64,000 bases of DNA from Apus apus (lineage: Eukaryota; Chordata; Aves; Apodiformes; Apodidae), in the NCBI RefSeq assembly GCF_020740795.1, contig NC_067282.1, forward strand, positions 152,010,858-152,074,857. Direction: 5' to 3'. A model generated the notes under the pieces. The model searched no databases. It was given only the letters and a program-made list of their open reading frames with translations, and was not told the DNA's origin. Position numbers and translations under genes: made by a program. Below, in pieces: positions 58,691-64,000 of this stretch (within the stretch, counting starts at the first letter, position 1; each line of letters begins with the position of its first letter).

Positions 58691-61600
58691 AGGGGGGAGC
58701 GGGGGAGGTTCAAGAGGGAGGGATAGCAAGGAGATGGAGACGGGAAGGATGGCGAAAAAGAAAGGGAGAAGAAGGCAGGAATGCAACAGGAAACCGGGAG
58801 GAAGGAAAGTGGGAGTAGGGAGAGGGGAGACAGCCTGGAGAGGGGTGGGGGGAGCCAGGAGAGAAAGGGGGCAAATAAGGGGTCCCAAGGAAGGGGGAGA
58901 GCAGCAGGGCACCCCCCCTTTGGCCCCCTGCTCTGGTTACCCCTCAACGCCCCACAGCTCTTGGCACCTTGGTGTTGGGGGTTTGGAGGAAGAAAGGGAA
59001 TGCTTTTGGGCAAGGGAGCAGGGAGAGAGTGGCTGGAAATCACCCGCCTTTGGAGCCCCAGCCTCTCTCCACGTCCCAGCGTGTCTACTTGGAAAAATAC
59101 CCTTGTTATACAGAGAAATATACATATGTATATATATATGTAGTTATATATAGAAGCCAGCAGTGCGAGAGTCAGCCTTAAGCTTGTCTGCCTACTGCCC
59201 GGCACTGCTCCAGAGGAGCTGGAAGAGGCCCAGCCTGGCCAGCCGAGCCCCTTTCCCCCTTCCCTAAAAGCCTGTCCCTGCCAGCTTTCCCCATCCAAGA
59301 ACAAAGTGACCCAACTGGGAAGGCTCTGCCTCCCTTCCTCCAGGGAAAGGGAGGTTTTTCAGCACTCGAGAAGGCTGGGAAAGCCTTCTTGGCCGCCCAC
59401 AACCATTTCCAGCCGCTCTTCCCCCTGTTGAGACCACCCCAAATATCTCCTCGCCCTCTTTTGGAGTATGTCCCCTTTGGGGGGTGGGGGGGTGTAAGGA
59501 GAGGAGGAGGAGGGAAGAGGCTGCTTTCAGCAGCTCCAGCCAACTAGACATCTGGATTATTTTCCCCCCCTTTCTGGTTTCCGCTCATCCCAGCAAGCAG
59601 AACAGCTCTAGCTGTTCCTGGTGAGTGGAAAACCAGTGGAAACCAGCTGAACTCAGGGGGGAAACGGGGGAGGCCCAGCCGGGAGGAGGAGTTGATGCTG
59701 GCGGCTAATCTTTGAGGGCAGGGGGCTTCCCAGAAGAAGCAAGGAGGGAGCTGGGGAGAGGCTGCCGGGAAATGGGAATTAGGACGGGCTGTGGGCTTGT
59801 GTGCCGGGGGCTGCCAATGTGGTGGGCTACTGGACAGAAGTGGTGTCCACGTGGCCAGGCTGCTGGTCCCCTTGCCCAGTGGAGGAAAGGAGAGTGCACA
59901 GGTCACCCTTTGCCTGCAGAATCACGAGTTTTACTGGCATGGAGGAGTCTGCTTGGGTGGAGGGGAGATTTCAACAGGGCACAGCCAAAGCAGAGATGCA
60001 TCAGAGACAGAGGGAAGGAGGGGAAAAGAGGAGATTGGAGGGAGAAAAAGGCCCGGCAGGCCTGCCAGAAACCTGCCATCCTGGTAGGGTTGGGCACCAG
60101 CTGCCTCCCTCCCTCTGTCCTCTCCCAGTGCTTGCTGCCTGCCAGTATGCAGGGAGAGCTGGGGGCCAGGAGGTGCTGGCTTGCGTCCCCACGGTGGCCA
60201 AGGGACAACGAAGGGGAAACATTTCCCTCCTCTTGGCTCCCAGCTCAGTAGTTCTCCAGGCAGGGAGCAGGGATGGTATCCTCTCGCACCCCCTTTTGCC
60301 TCACCTCCCTGCCCCATTCCCAGGATGATGCCAGCCCCAGTCCCCTACAGGGGTCTGCAGGGCAGCTATGCTGTGTAAGAACCTGAGGTGGGCTGGTGGT
60401 CCAGAAGGGTGATTCCTTCAGATTAGCCTTGGTCAGTGCAGCACCTGCCCCACATCATGTGGGCACCACTGCTGAAGGGCACAGTCCCCACTTTGGGCTT
60501 CTCAGCAGCTCCAATGCATGGAGGGAAAGGAAAACTTGAGGGCTGTAACTTACCTAATACCCCTTCCTGGGGGACCCAGGGACAGCTCAAAAATGGGGTT
60601 GCATCTGTCTCCCTTTGGTCCCAAGCCCCCCATGGTGCTGCAGTCACCACCTCGGTGGCTCTCCTTGTGCTCCACAAGAGCCTTAACCCAATGGCTGTGG
60701 GTGGGCTTTTGCCAGAGGGAGGAAATTGCTCCCTGGTTGTCCTTCCACCCCAAATCTTCCATGTGCCTGGCCCATCCCAGCTGCGAGGCAGCACCCCACA
60801 GCCTCCATGAGCAGACTCCAGGAGGCAGACTTTGTCGTGGGCAGCAGAAGCCAGGGAGCTAGGGGCCAGCAGGAAACCAACCTGCAACCGTCCTTGCTGC
60901 CAACAGCCACTGCCACCCCAAGAGGCAGCCAATGGTGCTGGGAGCCGCAGGGGGGAGGTTTGTTTTCCCTTCCCCAGGCATTAACCCCTGGCAAGATAAG
61001 AGGGGCCCGGGTGAGCAAACAAGGCCAGAGCAAGGCAAAACCACATGTAGCCAGGCAGGAGAGTGGCTCCATGCCCAGGGCTCCCCCTCGCCAGAGGCTC
61101 TGCCTCCCTGGCACCGCCTGCCTGCTCCGAGGTGACCCGGGGACAGGCAGGGGAGGCGGGAAGATGGAGGAAGCCGCGCGGGGATGGGGTCCCAGCATGC
61201 AGGAAGGGACGGATGTGAGGCTTCTGTGTCGCCTCTTGGCACGCGGCCCTCAGAGCTGGCCCTGCTGAAGGGACCCAGCTCCATCCTGCTACCCCAGCCC
61301 CCAAGCAGGGATTGAGCCCAGAGAAGGTCACATCCCCAGGCAGACACCCAGACCACTGATGCTCTGAGGTGTCCTGCACCCCGAATCTTCTCCTTTTCCC
61401 CCCACCCTCCAGGACCTGCCTGAGCACAGGGATCCATCCCAACTTCTCCTTCAACCTCCAGCAATTACCTCCTTTGCTGTGCCTCAGTTTCCCCTGTCCG
61501 ATAAGCAGCTGCCCTCCCTGCACCCCCAACTCCCTGCCTGCTCCAGCATGACTGCACAGCACTCAGTGACCCAGCCAGAGGAGGACAAACAAACCAATAT

Positions 61601-62470
61601 ACAAATATTGCATTTTTCCCCTCCCTGCTGCCCTGCCTTCACCAGAAGCACAGAGTCCCAAGGCCTCACCCTCCCCCAAAGGGTTCATCTGAATAGCAAA
61701 AAGAAGGGAGAGGTTTCTCTCCCCGGGAGTCTGGACAGCTGGGCAGGGCACCCCTCTGGGAGGAGGAGTTGCCTGGGAGGGAAATCCTCAGCCTGGGTTG
61801 TGGTGTGGGTCTGGCAAAACTGCTTTGCAGGCAGGGGAAACTGAGGCACACCACGGGAGGACAGCAGGGTGAGGGAGAGAATGTGTTTTTGGGGAACTTT
61901 TTCTTCCTCCTCAAGAGGAGGACCAGGGGAAGGGGACAGCCAGTAGCAACGTCCCCACCATTGCTCATGCACTGGCTCTAACCTTCCCAGCCAGTCCTGC
62001 GGTTACAGCCATCGGGGTTGGTAAAATCATCTCTGAGGCCTTCACTGTTTCTCTTGTCTTGTTTAGGTGGCCAACGAGGAGACAGAGGCACTTTCCCTGC
62101 CACCCAATCCCAAGCTCCTGTCACCTGCTCCCCCCACTTCCAAGAAGACAGTGGATTAAGTCCTAAGTCCACAGCCAGACACAGCTTCCAGTGGCTACCG
62201 CAGCACCGGGATTGACCCCAGACTGCTGCTCTGTGGGCACCTCTGTGCTGCCACTGTCCCCACCACCGGGGACTTACCTGCTGCGGGTGATTTCCTAAGC
62301 GTGACATAGTGAAGGGAAAGGGGGACAGGCACCCTTCCCACTCACTCAAAGCCAAAGTGACGTGAGCTGTCCCCGCAAGAGCACCGGAGCAGGATGAGGC
62401 GGCCGGGGATGTGACAGGCCACCCCAGTGCTGGAAGCCCGGCAAGGGCTGTTTTTTTGGAGCTTTTGCAG
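58691..62470. other. CDC42EP1: Presumed first intron of CDC42EP1
   Basis: Between the CpG-rich 5' region and the coding exon. It contains purine-rich sequence (58.7-58.9 kb), a TA-rich stretch at about 59118-59153 and several long chance ORFs. No conserved protein was recognised. Whether this is intron depends on the noncoding exon proposed at 58.6 kb. Confidence 0.45.
59118..59153. repeat. TA-rich simple sequence
   Basis: An alternating TATATA/CATATG run with partial self-complementarity. Confidence 0.8.
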
Positions 62471-62497
62471 GAGCAGGGGTGAGGTGAGGGGTGCAAC

Positions 62498-62939
62498 ATG
62501 AGCCTGGGGAAGCTGCCGGTGCTCAGCTGGGTGTCAGGCTCCCACGGCAAGCGGCGGCTGAAGTCGGAGCTGACACCAGACATGATCAGCCCGCCACTGG
62601 GGGACTTTCGGCACACCATGCACGTGGGGCGCGGCGGGGACGTCTTCGGGGACACCTCCTTCCTCAGCAACCATGGCGGGGCTGACACAGCCAAAGGCAA
62701 CAACTTCTTTGCCCGGACGCTGCGGCACGTCCGCCGGTCACCCCTGAGGAGGCGGGGTAGTGGGGGCCAAGCAGGGGCATCGCCTGCCCCCCCGGCCATC
62801 TCACCCATCATCAAGAACGCCGTCTCGCTGCCACAGCTCAACGAGGTGACATACGATGGAGGTGGTGGCCGGGGCTTGACCAGCAAGTTCTCCTTCAAAA
62901 GTGCCTCCAACAACTTCTCCAAAACACACCAGGCCTACG
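62498..62939 (+). CDS. CDC42EP1: CDC42EP1 first coding exon (CRIB)
   Basis: The ATG at 62498 has A at -3. A likely acceptor (TTTTGCAG, ending 62470) precedes it by 27 bases. The exon ends GCCTACG|GTGAGT in phase 1. Confidence 0.94.
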
Positions 62940-64000
62940 GTGAGTGAAGCATGGGGCAGAGGCCGGCACCCTCTGCATCCTCTGCAGCCCCTCTCCATCA
63001 CTCCATGCCTCCGTTTCCCCAGAGGGAGTTTAGGTTCTCAGCAGAAACAGGGCGTTTTAGAGTCTCCAGTCCTGGTAATCCCCATGAGGAGATAGCCCTA
63101 ACCTTGCTTTCAGCCATGTCCTTAAATGGTCTACTCCCAGGGTGGCCCCCATGGATGGTTGCTCCTCCTCTCCCTCATAGCCCTATACAGCTGGCAGCCT
63201 GTGTGGAGTAGCTGTAAGGGGGTCCTCCCCATCTCCCCCAGCCCTACACCTTCCCCGTGAGCATCCTTCCCGAGGAAGCCAAGCAAGTGCTGGGACAGTA
63301 GGGCAATTATCACACCAAAGCTGGGAGATCAAGGGGACCCATGTCGTGGTCTTGCCCACCTCCACACAGATGCTCCAACCCTGTCCTTAGCTCTGCCAAC
63401 CCCTCTGTCTCCATGTGCTCCTCAAGGGACTCAGTTCCCCATTGCACTGACATCCCTCCCTGCCAGTCAGGGTCCAGGAAGGACCTTGGGGAAGGGTTTT
63501 GGGAAGGACGGGACAGCTGGGTGGCTCTTCTCTGACCTCACAACACTGGGCTGTGGCTCAGCTTTTCCTCAGGGAGAGAGGTCTGGAGCAGAAGGTCTCG
63601 GGGTGGGGGGATCTATGGGGATCTGCCGCAGCCAGGGGTGGTGGCTGCGCTCAGAGGGAAAGGCAAGCTGAGGCAATGCTGCCATCTCCTGGTCCCACCT
63701 GCCTGGCTCAGCCCCCACCGTCATCTTACCAAGCCCAGAGCCCACCTTGAGACCCTCCACTCTAACTCTGGAGATGTCCACACAGAAGCTGGTCTGTCCT
63801 TTAGAGACTAGCACCACCGACGGGAGTGTGACCTGCACCACTTCGGTGGCAGTGTCCCTTGTCCCCCGTATATCTAAGGCAGGCTTCATCCCACCTCTCT
63901 GTGCTCTCCCTCACCAGCCATCCCTTCTGCCTTGCAGGACTGGAGTCCGGGTTTTGCACCATCCCCCGTGTCCCTCGCCTGGAAAAGGCCCAAGAGAGCA
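62498..64000 (+). CDS. CDC42EP1: CDC42 effector protein 1 (BORG5), 5' part, cut by window end
   Basis: BORG proteins bind GTP-loaded CDC42 (and the related TC10) through a CRIB motif and reorganise actin and septins at the membrane and cytoskeleton. Two coding exons are visible, 62498-62939 and 63938 onward; joined in phase 1 they give 168 complete codons before the window ends. The protein starts MSLGKLPVLSWVSGSHGKRR. The CRIB is at 30-45 (ISPPLGDFRHTMHVGR), followed by GGDVFGDTSFLSNHGG. A second conserved block, APPAISPIIKNAVSLPQLN, is at 97-115. The next exon begins with LESGFCTIPRVPR, which matches LDSGFCTISRLPR of human BORG5. The rest of the protein lies beyond the window. Position downstream of CARD10 supports CDC42EP1 over its paralogues. 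Confidence 0.95.
63938..64000 (+). CDS. CDC42EP1: CDC42EP1 second coding exon, partial
   Basis: Begins after CTTGCAG| and continues the frame with LESGFCTIPRVPRLEKAQES to the window edge. Confidence 0.92.

Noticed and set aside
61978-62922. 314-codon minus-strand ORF
   Set aside because: It is antisense to the CDC42EP1 coding exon, whose plus-strand product is clearly recognised.
1-64000. CRISPR arrays, operons, bacterial promoters, tRNA or rRNA genes, retroviral proviruses
   Set aside because: None was seen. The window is vertebrate nuclear DNA with spliced genes and CR1 elements, and no cloverleaf, rRNA-like stretch or paired LTRs were found by reading.

Overview
The window is vertebrate nuclear DNA, almost certainly from a bird. 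Spliced genes have GT-AG introns, there are CpG-rich promoters, and the only recognisable interspersed repeats are CR1 LINE fragments of the avian type. The order MFNG - CARD10 - CDC42EP1, with the first two on the minus strand and the third on the plus strand, matches the order I know for human 22q13, so this is a conserved syntenic block.

Layout. 1-9.9 kb is intergenic, with a 37-unit perfect AAGGG repeat (1476-1660) running into a small GC-rich patch. 9,909-20,753 (minus) is MFNG, a Golgi fringe glycosyltransferase. All eight coding exons can be joined in frame to 352 codons plus stop, with a CpG-rich promoter region near 20.4-21.5 kb. 21.5-25.8 kb is the gap between MFNG and CARD10. It holds an isolated TATA/AP-1 cluster and a strong plus-strand splice-acceptor-like site. 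26,480-43,749 (minus) is CARD10 (CARMA3). All 21 coding exons join in frame to 1,029 codons plus stop and encode CARD, coiled coil, PDZ, SH3 and guanylate-kinase-like regions; the CpG-rich promoter lies near 43.3-44.3 kb. 44.3-58.1 kb is intergenic. 58.1-64 kb is the 5' part of CDC42EP1 (plus): a CpG-rich promoter with a candidate noncoding exon, the first coding exon with its CRIB motif (62,498-62,939), and the start of the next exon, cut by the window edge.

The three genes do not form a pathway. MFNG modifies Notch receptors in the Golgi, CARD10 assembles a BCL10/MALT1 complex that leads to NF-kB, and CDC42EP1 is a CDC42 effector acting on actin and septins. Their adjacency is ancestral linkage. 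I found no convincing novel system. The most interesting items are a perfect 16-bp-arm palindrome inside a CR1 copy, the long AAGGG array, CR1 copies sitting 25-50 bases from CARD10 splice acceptors, and signs of an unannotated plus-strand transcription unit near 24-26 kb.
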